Part shown: piece after piece, positions 1-5,142 of the stretch
How the letters are laid out: each line of letters opens with the position of its first letter
Numbering within the stretch: the stretch's first letter is position 1
NCBI GenBank assembly: GCA_027364815.1
Contig: DAHXOQ010000216.1
Location: forward strand, 1-5,142
Reading direction: 5' to 3'
Length of the DNA stretch: 5,142 bases
Source of the DNA: Acidobacteriaceae bacterium
GTDB taxonomy: Bacteria > Acidobacteriota > Terriglobia > Terriglobales > Acidobacteriaceae
Notes under the pieces: generated by a model
Database searches by the model: none
Seen by the model: the letters and a program-made list of their open reading frames with translations, nothing else
What the model was told of the DNA's origin: nothing
Made by a program: the position numbers and the translations under genes

Positions 1-1
1 C

Positions 2-322
2 TACAACATTGGGCGGAATACTTACCGGTATCCAGCAACGTGGAAGTCGGATATGCGCATAGGGAAGAAGATTGAGTTAGGGAAGCTGTGGGAGCTGGAA
101 CTGCTTGCTGAGAGTTTCAATCTTTTCAATAATCAGAATGTGACGGAGATAGAGACGGTTGGATATTCGATGCGTTCGGGGACGAGTTCAGGATTGCCGA
201 CGCTGAATTTTTTGACGGGGTTAAAGCCGAATACGACGGCGTTTGGCCAGCCGCTGGATGTGAGCGCGACGAATTTCTTCAGGCCGCGGCAGTTTGAGTT
301 CGGGATGCGAATGCGTTTTTGA
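2..322 (+). CDS. TonB-dependent receptor, Oar-like, C-terminal fragment
   Basis: This is the last 106 residues of an outer-membrane beta-barrel protein; the reading frame is open from base 2 and the start lies outside the window. The segment has the pattern I know from the C-termini of acidobacterial TonB-dependent receptors with an N-terminal carboxypeptidase-like domain: GRNTYRYPATW at about visible residues 4-14, then DMRIGKKI, then AESFNLFNNQNVTE, then FGQPLDVSATNFFRPRQFEFGMRMRF. The alternating strand pattern and the terminal Phe are the usual outer-membrane assembly signal of such barrels. By family, these proteins import large substrates across the outer membrane using TonB energy. The substrate cannot be inferred from this end. 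The gene stops at TGA about 200 bp before the convergent rpsA end. I see no convincing terminator of its own. Confidence 0.85.
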   Translation, partial: YNIGRNTYRYPATWKSDMRIGKKIELGKLWELELLAESFNLFNNQNVTEIETVGYSMRSGTSSGLPTLNFLTGLKPNTTAFGQPLDVSATNFFRPRQFEFGMRMRF

Positions 323-479
323 GGGATTGAGTGAACTGATTTTTGCGCTGACTACGAGCGCTCACCCAAGCCGCACGATTTTTCTCGTCTGCTGCAAAAT
401 GGAGAACTCCTGCTGAAGACAATTTTTCATGGTTAGAGGGGGATAAATCTACGGTTTATCGCACGAAAAAATCACGCGC

Positions 480-516
480 AAAAAAAAACGGCCATCCCGA
501 TTGGGATGGCCGTTTT
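480..516 (-). terminator. Intrinsic terminator of rpsA
   Basis: There is a perfect 14-bp inverted repeat, AAAACGGCCATCCC (485-498) and GGGATGGCCGTTTT (503-516), with a 4-nt loop. Read on the minus strand the stem is followed by an uninterrupted T run (complement of the A run at 480-488). It starts about 10 bp after the rpsA stop codon. Stem, tight loop and U tract make this a classic Rho-independent terminator for rpsA. On the plus strand the U tract is short, so stopping transcription from the receptor gene is less certain. Confidence 0.93.
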
Positions 517-526
517 GCATTGATGC

Positions 527-2530
527 TTATTCCGCTTGACGCTCGTTCTTGCGGAGGTTGATGAGATCGCCGAGAGTAGTGGTTGAGCTGGAGACTGGCT
601 GACGCTTGTGTGTCTCCTTGTAGTTCTCAACTTGCGCACGGGTTGCCTGTTGAGCACCTCCATCAGTACGGAGGCTGAGACCGACCTTCTTCTCTTCGAC
701 GTTGATCTTGATGATCTTGAACTCGTGCTCCTGACCCTGCTCGAGAGCTGCGCTTGCGCTTTCATCGGAACCGGCTTCAGAGATGTGGCAGAGGCCTTCA
801 ATACCCTCGGCAATCTCAACGAATGCTCCGAACTGCGCGGTACGCAGAACCTTGCCGTGGACCATATCGCCGACGCGATGGGCGGCGAAGAAGGTCTCCC
901 AGACATCGGGCTGAAGCTGCTTGATGCCGAGGGAGAGGCGACGGTTCTGCGGCTCAACGCCGAGAACGATGGCCTTCATTTTCTCGCCCTTCTTGAGAAC
1001 TTCAGAGGGGTGCTTGACGCGCTTTGTCCAGCTCAGGTTGGAGACGTGGACGAGGCCGTCAATGCCCTCTTCAATTTCAATGAAGGCGCCAAAGTCGGTG
1101 AGGTTGCGAACGCGACCTTCGACTGTGGAGCCGACGGGATAACGCTCAGTGAGGTTCTCCCATGGATTGTCGAGGAGCTGCTTCATGCCGAGCGAGATGC
1201 GACGGTCAGACGGATTGACGCTGAGCACGACAGTCTCAACTTCATCGCCTGGCTTGACGAGCTTGGACGGGTGCTTCATGCGCTTGGACCAGGTCATCTC
1301 GGAGACGTGAACGAGACCTTCGATTCCCTGCTCGAGCTCAACGAAGGAGCCGTAATCAGTGACGGAGAGAACGCGACCCTTGACGCGGGCGTTTACGGGA
1401 TAGCGCTCAACGGCGTCGAGCCACGGATCAGGCGTGAGCTGCTTGAAGCCAAGGGAGACGCGCTGCTTATCCTTGTCGTACTTGAGAACCTTGACCTGGA
1501 TCTCATCGCCGACGTTGACGAGGTCGCGGGGGTGGGTGAGTCGGCCCCAGCTCATGTCGGTGATGTGGAGGAGGCCGTCGATGCCGTTCAAATCGATGAA
1601 CGCGCCGAAATCGGTGATGTTCTTGACAGTGCCGGTGAGTATGGCGCCCTCTGCGAGATGCTCGAGAGTGGGGGAGCGCTTGGCGTTGATGTCCTCTTCG
1701 AGAATTTCTTTGCGGCTGACAACGACATTGCCGCGCTTCTTGTTGAGCTTGATGACGCGGACTTCGATCTGCTGACCGAGGTAGCCGTCGAGGTTGCGCA
1801 CGGGGCGCACTTCAAGCTGCGAACCGGGGAGGAATGCCTTGAGGCCGATGTCGACGGTGAGGCCACCCTTGACGCGGCTGATGACTGTTCCCATGACGGG
1901 AGTCTTGTCGGCAGCGGCTTTCTCGATGACGTCCCAAACGCGGAGGCGCTGGGCTTTCTCGTAGCTGACGAGGTAGCCGCCTTCAGGCTCTTCGCGCTCG
2001 ATGACGACGTCAATGACATCGCCGGCCTTGAATTTACATGCACCGGTGTGATCGAGGACTTGCTCGAGCGGCACCAGACCCTCTGACTTGAGGCCCACAT
2101 CAATAACCAGACCTTTTTCGGTCTGCTTGATGACTGTACCCGACACGACACTGTCGCCGTAAGCTTCGACTGCAGCAGCTTCAGCAGCCTGCTCGCGTTC
2201 AAAGGCGGCAAGCGCTGCGGAGAAATCGTCCGCGCTTTCAAGATCATGTGCTGAGTGGCTTGTTGCAACTGGCTTTGCGGCCTCAACAGGCTCCGCTGTA
2301 CTGACTGGAGCAGGTTCAGGAACTGGCGCTGCTTCGACAGTAGATGGAGCAACCGGAATGGCAACTGGCGTGTCGATTGTGGGGGTGGTATCAACGTCCG
2401 TGGTTACCGCGGTTGTGGACGAAGATTCGGGCGAAGGAATAATATCTTCCGTCGCAGGCTCAAGAGTAGGGGTTTCAAGTTCAGTGTTAATGGTTGTTTT
2501 CTCGGTTTCTGGATTAAGGACGTCGCTCAT
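527..2530 (-). CDS. rpsA: 30S ribosomal protein S1
   Basis: S1 binds mRNA on the small ribosomal subunit and helps initiation on structured or weak leaders. The predicted protein is 667 aa, against about 557 in E. coli. Six S1 (OB-fold) domains are visible at roughly residues 125-193, 209-275, 294-364, 380-451, 467-538 and 553-622. Domains 3-6 carry the repeated core, for example GTVKNITDFGAFIDL, GRVLSVTDYGSFVEL and GRVRNLTDFGAFIEI, each followed by a GLVHVS-type strand. The C-terminus ends in a TTLGDLINL motif common in S1. The extra length is an N-terminal stretch of about 115 residues, low in complexity and rich in Thr, Pro, Ala, Val and Glu, presumably disordered. I chose ATG at 2530 because CGGAG lies 9 nt upstream. 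An in-frame GTG at 2563 would add 11 residues but has only a weak AGAAAG upstream and sits inside a hairpin. The gene is monocistronic, with its own promoter and terminator. Confidence 0.95.
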   Translation of the reverse strand: MSDVLNPETEKTTINTELETPTLEPATEDIIPSPESSSTTAVTTDVDTTPTIDTPVAIPVAPSTVEAAPVPEPAPVSTAEPVEAAKPVATSHSAHDLESADDFSAALAAFEREQAAEAAAVEAYGDSVVSGTVIKQTEKGLVIDVGLKSEGLVPLEQVLDHTGACKFKAGDVIDVVIEREEPEGGYLVSYEKAQRLRVWDVIEKAAADKTPVMGTVISRVKGGLTVDIGLKAFLPGSQLEVRPVRNLDGYLGQQIEVRVIKLNKKRGNVVVSRKEILEEDINAKRSPTLEHLAEGAILTGTVKNITDFGAFIDLNGIDGLLHITDMSWGRLTHPRDLVNVGDEIQVKVLKYDKDKQRVSLGFKQLTPDPWLDAVERYPVNARVKGRVLSVTDYGSFVELEQGIEGLVHVSEMTWSKRMKHPSKLVKPGDEVETVVLSVNPSDRRISLGMKQLLDNPWENLTERYPVGSTVEGRVRNLTDFGAFIEIEEGIDGLVHVSNLSWTKRVKHPSEVLKKGEKMKAIVLGVEPQNRRLSLGIKQLQPDVWETFFAAHRVGDMVHGKVLRTAQFGAFVEIAEGIEGLCHISEAGSDESASAALEQGQEHEFKIIKINVEEKKVGLSLRTDGGAQQATRAQVENYKETHKRQPVSSSTTTLGDLINLRKNERQAE

Positions 2531-2539
2531 CACAACTGG

Positions 2540-2544
2540 CTCCG
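2540..2544 (-). promoter_or_regulatory. Ribosome binding site deciding the rpsA start
   Basis: On the minus strand CGGAG ends 9 nt before the ATG at 2530. This favours that ATG over the upstream in-frame GTG at 2563. The spacing is slightly long but normal. Confidence 0.6.
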
Positions 2545-2556
2545 AAGTACCTTGCA

Positions 2557-2581
2557 CGTTCACGTCTTTCTAACGTGAACG
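2557..2581 (-). promoter_or_regulatory. Hairpin in the rpsA 5' leader
   Basis: A perfect 9-bp inverted repeat, CGTTCACGT (2557-2565) and ACGTGAACG (2573-2581), has a 7-nt spacer. In the rpsA mRNA it would fold about 26 nt upstream of the ATG, just before the CGGAG ribosome binding site, and would enclose the alternative GTG codon. No T run follows, so it is not a terminator. It could be an element for translational autocontrol by S1, as known for rpsA leaders in gammaproteobacteria, or a DNA operator. The role is inferred; the repeat is seen directly. Confidence 0.5.
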
Positions 2582-2810
2582 CTGTGGACCCGACTCATGT
2601 GTGTTGTACAGTCACGGTCAGGTTCCAGTGTTGCTACATCTGTGCTCGTGCGATTCATGGCGTATTTACGCGAAGCGACAGCGGTGCAGGCCAAGATTTC
2701 AGGCCGCGTATTTTGCTGAAACTCCTTGTAGGAAACGCCCGGCAGGCTGCGGCACACTTGAGTAGCAGCCACGACTCACTGCAGGAATCCACAGAGGAAG
2801 CTACAGATCA

Positions 2811-2839
2811 AGAATAGCAACGTCGGCTCAGTGCGTCAA
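2811..2839 (-). promoter_or_regulatory. Probable sigma70-type promoter of rpsA
   Basis: On the minus strand the -35 box TTGACG (2834-2839) is separated by exactly 17 bp from the -10 box TATTCT (2811-2816). A TGC immediately before the -10 box gives an extended -10 element. The match is five of six at -35 and four of six at -10. Transcription would start near 2804, giving a leader of about 270 nt before the rpsA ATG. This is the best minus-strand promoter I found in the gap. Confidence 0.6.
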
Positions 2840-3005
2840 CGCAACTCGTTGGAGAGAAAAGCGTTGAAAGTGGAAATTCACGGAAGATTAGCAGTGAATT
2901 TGAGGTGTGGATCAGGAAGGATTTTTCATCTTCGAGATGGTTTGTGAAAAGAGACACATGCAGGAGCAAGTTGATATGCAACTGGATTTGTGCAGCAGAG
3001 CGTGA

Positions 3006-3034
3006 TTCGCGTGTTGAGTCCAGATTGCTATATG
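3006..3034 (+). promoter_or_regulatory. Candidate extended -10 promoter of the HIT gene
   Basis: TATATG (3029-3034) is preceded directly by TGC, giving an extended -10. A poor -35 (TTCGCG, 3006-3011) lies 17 bp upstream. Transcription would begin near 3041, leaving a leader of about 20 nt with AAGAGG and GAAGG as ribosome binding options. The -35 match is weak, so confidence is limited. Confidence 0.35.
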
Positions 3035-3061
3035 ATTGAGCGCGAAGAGGTTTGAAGGCGC

Positions 3062-3628
3062 ATGGAACATCTTTGGAGCCCCTGGCGATATACGTATGTG
3101 ACGACGGCCGACTCGGCAACGCGCCCGGGAGTGGCGGAGAAACTCAATGCTTGGACGGGCGATCACGGCTGCGTTTTCTGCAACATGATCGCGAGTGTGG
3201 ACTATGCCATCAGTAATGGAATGAAAGACGAAGATGCGGAAGCGGCGGCTGGAGTTGTGGCGCGGGGGAAATTTTGCTACGTTTGCCTGAATGCATTTCC
3301 GTACAACTCAGGGCACGTAATGATTGTGCCGTATGCACATTTGGATCGGCTTGCGCTGTTGCCGCATGAGAGTGCGCAGGAGTTGATGGCGCTGACGCAA
3401 CGTTGTGAGGGTGTGCTGACGGAGCTGTACAAACCGCATGGAATTAATATTCGAATGAATTTAGGGCGCGCGGCGGGGGCGGGAGTTGCGGGACATTTGC
3501 ATATGCATGCGCTGCCGCGGTGGCAGGGTGATACGAACTTTATGACGACGATTGGGGAGACGCGGATTTTGCCGGAGGAGTTGGGGATAACGTGGAAGAG
3601 GATGCGGGAAGAGTTTGGGAAAGGCTGA
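3062..3628 (+). CDS. HIT-family nucleotide phosphorylase/hydrolase (Ap4A phosphorylase-like)
   Basis: The 188-aa cytoplasmic protein is a histidine-triad enzyme. The catalytic triad motif is GHLHMHALPRW with His145, His147 and His149; by family the middle His is the nucleophile that takes the AMP group. It is preceded by NLGRAAGAGVAGHLH, the phosphate-binding loop. A CVFC pair (Cys37, Cys40) suggests the zinc site found in many HIT proteins. NAFPYNSGHVMIVPYAH (residues 77-93) and the N-terminal MEHLWSPWRY match the subgroup related to mycobacterial Ap4A phosphorylase rather than the short HINT proteins. The likely role is splitting of diadenosine polyphosphates such as Ap4A; the exact reaction cannot be read from sequence. 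The start is supported by the conserved N-terminus and the upstream purine-rich sites. It is divergent from rpsA, and the next gene (vapB) begins 77 bp later with no clear terminator between, so read-through is possible. Confidence 0.9.
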   Translation: MEHLWSPWRYTYVTTADSATRPGVAEKLNAWTGDHGCVFCNMIASVDYAISNGMKDEDAEAAAGVVARGKFCYVCLNAFPYNSGHVMIVPYAHLDRLALLPHESAQELMALTQRCEGVLTELYKPHGINIRMNLGRAAGAGVAGHLHMHALPRWQGDTNFMTTIGETRILPEELGITWKRMREEFGKG

Positions 3629-3666
3629 TTTTTCAGGGATATTTTGCAGAAATTAGAATTAGAAAA

Positions 3667-3690
3667 TGGTATATACTATCGGTATAGATC
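3667..3690 (+). promoter_or_regulatory. vapBC promoter and likely autoregulatory operator
   Basis: TGGTATATA (3667-3675) is an extended -10 element 30 bp before vapB. Overlapping it are two direct copies of GGTATA (3668-3673 and 3681-3686, 13 bp apart) and an inverted repeat TATAC-TATCG-GTATA (3672-3686); GTATATAC (3669-3676) is itself a palindrome. VapB antitoxins with an AbrB fold usually bind such repeats over their own promoter and repress it together with VapC. Which bases are contacted is inference. Confidence 0.5.
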
Positions 3691-3695
3691 AAGGT

Positions 3696-3700
3696 GAGGT
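3696..3700 (+). promoter_or_regulatory. Ribosome binding site deciding the vapB start
   Basis: GAGGT ends 5 nt before the ATG at 3706, within AAGGTGAGGT. An in-frame GTG at 3694 would consume this site, so the ATG is preferred. Confidence 0.7.
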
Positions 3701-3705
3701 GCACA

Positions 3706-3984
3706 ATGGCTCCAAAGAAACAAGTAGCAGCAAAAGAGGCCTTGGCTAAACTCTTCATGAATGGGCGCAGTCAGGCTGTGCGCTTGCCTAAGGAGTTTCG
3801 CTTAGAGGGGAAGGCTGTGCGTGTGAGCCGCATGGGTACAAGCGTTGTGCTGGAACCTATTGTGACGACTCGCAAGGAGAGCGTTAAGGAATGGTTTGCA
3901 CGACTCGATGCTATCGGTGGTGACCCGATTTTCCCTGAAGGACGCAAGCAGAATCTTGCACCAATTCGTGAGTACTTCAAATGA
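3706..3984 (+). CDS. vapB: VapB-type antitoxin (AbrB/SpoVT fold)
   Basis: This 92-aa protein is the antitoxin of a type II toxin-antitoxin pair. Residues 15-50 form the DNA-binding AbrB-like swapped-hairpin domain, with the diagnostic NGRSQAVRLPKEFR at 19-32 followed by VRVSRMGTSVVLEP. The C-terminal part (about 58-92), with KEWFARLDAIGGDPIFPEGR, is the flexible segment that in this family wraps around and blocks the VapC active site. The N-terminus carries about 14 Lys/Ala-rich residues before the fold, somewhat longer than the usual short leader. Its stop overlaps the vapC start in ATGA, typical of translational coupling. The start at 3706 is chosen for the GAGGT site 5 nt upstream. Likely self-repressing through the repeats just upstream. 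Confidence 0.9.
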   Translation: MAPKKQVAAKEALAKLFMNGRSQAVRLPKEFRLEGKAVRVSRMGTSVVLEPIVTTRKESVKEWFARLDAIGGDPIFPEGRKQNLAPIREYFK

Positions 3985-4391
3985 ACTACCTGCTCGACTC
4001 GAACGTTTGCATTGCATTGATCAACGGCACATCGAGCAAAGTGCGCACGCGTTATGAACAGGCTTCAAACCATGCGGCCAAATTTGCGACATCGTCCATC
4101 GTTGTGCATGAACTTTGGTACGGCGTGGCCAAGAGTGAGCGCGTTCAGGAAAACGCATTCCGTTTAACAGAGTTTTTAGCGAGGAATCTTGCGGTGCTCG
4201 CGTTTACCGTTGAGGATGCACGAGTTGCAGGAGAGATTCGCGCTGAACTTGAACGCAGAGGAAAGCGAATCGGCGAGTATGACACGCTCATCGCTGGACA
4301 AGCACTTGCAAGGAATTTAGTGATGGTAACGGCGAATACGAGAGAGTTTGGAAGGGTACATGGATTGAAGTTTGAGGATTGGACACTTTAA
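3981..4391 (+). CDS. vapC: VapC-type toxin, PIN-domain ribonuclease
   Basis: The protein is 136 aa, normal for a complete VapC. PIN-domain signatures are all present: MNYLLDSNVCIALI with the first acidic residue Asp6, VVHELWYG with Glu44, RIGEYDTLIAGQAL with Asp101, and VTANTREFGRVHGLKFEDW, where Asn119 stands at the fourth metal-site position as is common in this branch. By family it is a magnesium-dependent endoribonuclease that cuts a specific tRNA or rRNA when freed from VapB; the target cannot be told from sequence. It is translated from an ATG overlapping the vapB stop by 4 nt. No residue expected for activity is missing, so the pair is probably functional. Its stop codon overlaps that of the convergent small gene to the right. 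Confidence 0.93.
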   Translation: MNYLLDSNVCIALINGTSSKVRTRYEQASNHAAKFATSSIVVHELWYGVAKSERVQENAFRLTEFLARNLAVLAFTVEDARVAGEIRAELERRGKRIGEYDTLIAGQALARNLVMVTANTREFGRVHGLKFEDWTL

Positions 4392-4606
4392 CTATTTTTA
4401 GAACTGCTGACTTTTTTACAGTATTTACGTAATCCTCTTTCACTTGGCTCCCCGTTGAATGACTCCGCAAAACTATAGGCAGCAGCACTCAGATCCCAGA
4501 CAGCCGTGAGTCTGTCTCCGACAGACAAGCTTTGCCAATAACGATAATTTTCTGCGTCTTGCTTGGCGGTGTCGGTGACTCGACGGATTGTCTTGTCCAT
4601 GGCCAT
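4388..4606 (-). CDS. Small conserved hypothetical protein with YRYWQS motif
   Basis: The predicted 72-aa soluble protein begins MAMDKTIRRVTD and continues KQDAENYRYWQSLSVGDRLTAVWDLSAAAY. This N-terminal half (MDKTIR, then YRYWQS, then an R-x-x-AV helix) recalls a family of roughly 60-90-residue hypothetical proteins in Acidobacteriota, Myxococcota and others, sometimes encoded next to nucleotidyltransferase-like genes. That recollection is not checked here, and no partner gene is present. The C-terminal tail, KYCKKVSSSKNS, is polar and does not fit the family as I remember it. GGGAT 6 nt upstream favours ATG 4606; ATG 4600 is the alternative and gives the family-like MDK start. It lies downstream of gyrA on the same strand and converges on vapC with a 4-bp overlap. 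Function unknown. Confidence 0.65.
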   Translation of the reverse strand: MAMDKTIRRVTDTAKQDAENYRYWQSLSVGDRLTAVWDLSAAAYSFAESFNGEPSERGLRKYCKKVSSSKNS

Positions 4607-4627
4607 GAATTGATCCCATTTGGTGAA

Positions 4628-4667
4628 GAACCCCAGGTCTCAAACGCGAGACCTGGGGCACCCGTTC
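4628..4667 (-). terminator. Long palindrome after gyrA: terminator or dispersed repeat
   Basis: A perfect 11-bp inverted repeat, CCCCAGGTCTC (4631-4641) and GAGACCTGGGG (4648-4658), encloses a 6-nt loop. Outer bases GAAC (4628-4631) and GTTC (4664-4667) extend it imperfectly around a CACCC bulge. It begins about 20 bp after the gyrA stop. On the minus strand the stem is followed by TTCTTC, a poor U tract, so it would be a mediocre intrinsic terminator of gyrA. The CAGGTCTC/GAGACCTG core next to GGGGCACCC resembles a repeat I recall as frequent in Terriglobia genomes, so it may instead be a REP-like element. Confidence 0.55.
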
Positions 4668-4687
4668 ATCTTTTAGTGATTCAGCTT

Positions 4688-5142
4688 TTACTGCAACAAG
4701 GTTGGTTCGTCGTCTTTTAGTTCTTCGGGTGGGATGATGACGGCGGCGGCGACTTTGTCTTCGGCTTCGAGGTTGAGTAGACGGACGCCCTGGGTGGCGC
4801 GGCCGGCGGAGCGAACGGTCTTGGTGTCAATGCGTATGATTTTGCCCCATTGGCTGATGACCATGAGCTCGCTGGTGTCGTCGACGAGCTGGATGGAAGA
4901 GACGCGACCGATGCGCGGAGTGACGGCCATGTTCTTGACGCCCTTGCCGCCGCGGGTTTGCAAGCGGTACTCGTTGACATCGGTGCGTTTGCCGAAACCG
5001 TTCTCGGTGACACTCAAGATGCGGTATTCGCCTTCACCGTGCTTGCTGGGAGTGATGGCGACGCCGATGACGTAATCGTTTTTGGCGAGGTCGATACCGC
5101 GGACGCCGTAAGCGGGACGGCCCATGGAGCGGACGTCGTTCT
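4688..5142 (-). CDS. gyrA: DNA gyrase subunit A, C-terminal fragment
   Basis: The last 150 residues of GyrA are visible; the rest runs off the right edge. The segment covers the final blades of the C-terminal beta-propeller that wraps DNA and gives gyrase its negative supercoiling activity. Landmarks are NDVRSMGRPAYGVRGI at visible residues 1-16, VTENGFGKRTDVNEYRLQ at 44-61, QTRGGKG at 61-67 (a one-mismatch relative of the GyrA-box pattern, as seen in secondary blades), and GRATQGVRLLNL at 113-124 followed by EAEDKVAAAVI. It ends in a short acidic tail, PEELKDDEPTLLQ. The catalytic tyrosine and breakage-reunion domain are outside the window. MGRPAYGVRGI with no ParC-like divergence supports GyrA rather than ParC. 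Confidence 0.93.
   Translation of the reverse strand, partial: NDVRSMGRPAYGVRGIDLAKNDYVIGVAITPSKHGEGEYRILSVTENGFGKRTDVNEYRLQTRGGKGVKNMAVTPRIGRVSSIQLVDDTSELMVISQWGKIIRIDTKTVRSAGRATQGVRLLNLEAEDKVAAAVIIPPEELKDDEPTLLQ

Larger units (their letters stand above)
2531..3061. other. Divergent intergenic region between rpsA and the HIT gene
   Basis: These 531 bp hold no gene I can support. Short open frames exist on both strands, but they start at GTG or lack ribosome binding sites and have no recognisable sequence. The region contains the rpsA promoter and long leader on the left and the HIT-gene promoter at the right edge. Other visible structure is minor: an 8-bp inverted repeat AAATTCAC/GTGAATTT (2874-2881 and 2894-2901), and CAGGCC repeated directly around 2687 and 2700 inside the leader. 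Confidence 0.6.

Noticed and set aside
345..361. GCGCT-7-AGCGC as a possible terminator of the receptor gene
   Set aside because: A 5-bp stem with no U tract; this is expected by chance.
442..460. Small inverted repeat GATAAA-7-TTTATC between the receptor gene and the rpsA terminator
   Set aside because: Only 6 bp, AT-rich and without a following T run; too weak to call a terminator or operator.
608..2086. A 492-codon open frame on the plus strand, antisense to rpsA
   Set aside because: It is wholly inside the well-supported S1 gene. Its acidic Leu/Asp-rich, periodically repeated translation is what the complement of tandem S1 domains gives, and it has no recognisable domain.
2560..2772. 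A 70-codon open frame on the minus strand in the rpsA leader, ending in a GTGA overlap with the alternative rpsA GTG
   Set aside because: It would start at GTG with no convincing ribosome binding site, and the translation shows no family pattern. A short leader peptide from an internal ATG cannot be excluded but is unsupported.
2575..2817. An 80-codon open frame on the plus strand opposite the rpsA leader
   Set aside because: GTG start, no ribosome binding site, no recognisable sequence, and it runs against the predicted rpsA promoter.
2808..3119. A 103-codon minus-strand frame across the gap and into the HIT gene
   Set aside because: It overlaps the start of a confident gene and both promoters, and its composition looks like translated noncoding DNA.
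4734..5075. A 113-codon plus-strand frame antisense to gyrA
   Set aside because: It lies inside the clear gyrA coding sequence and has no domain or start signals.

Overview
The window looks like ordinary chromosomal DNA of an acidobacterium, probably class Terriglobia (Acidobacteriaceae-like). The evidence is the C-terminus of a large Oar-type TonB-dependent receptor of the kind expanded in that group, an S1 protein with a long acidic N-terminal extension, and a gyrase A tail of the acidobacterial style. The taxonomic call is from family resemblance recalled from memory, not from a search.

Layout, left to right. Bases 2-322 (+) are the last 106 residues of the TonB-dependent receptor. Bases 527-2530 (-) encode ribosomal protein S1 (rpsA), followed on its own strand by a textbook intrinsic terminator at 480-516. 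Upstream of rpsA is a gap of about 530 bp holding two divergent promoters. One is a good sigma70-type promoter for rpsA (TTGACG-17-TATTCT, 2811-2839, minus strand), which implies a leader of about 270 nt ending in a 9-bp hairpin just before the start codon. The other is a weaker extended -10 promoter for the gene on the right. Bases 3062-3628 (+) encode a HIT-family protein resembling Ap4A phosphorylase. Bases 3706-4391 (+) are a complete vapBC toxin-antitoxin operon: an AbrB-fold antitoxin and a PIN-domain toxin overlapping by ATGA, with GGTATA repeats and an inverted repeat over the promoter. Convergent to it, 4388-4606 (-) is a small conserved-looking protein with a YRYWQS motif, whose stop codon lies in the same TTAA as the vapC stop. 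A long perfect palindrome (4631-4658) separates it from the 3' end of gyrA, which runs off the right edge (4688-5142, -).

Functionally, three housekeeping genes (rpsA, the HIT gene, gyrA) flank a small accessory patch (vapBC plus the YRYWQS protein). I see no transposase, integrase, CRISPR array, tRNA or rRNA. Nothing here amounts to a clearly new multi-gene system. The points most worth checking are the long structured rpsA leader, the unexplained small protein abutting vapBC, and the palindrome, which may be a dispersed chromosomal repeat.
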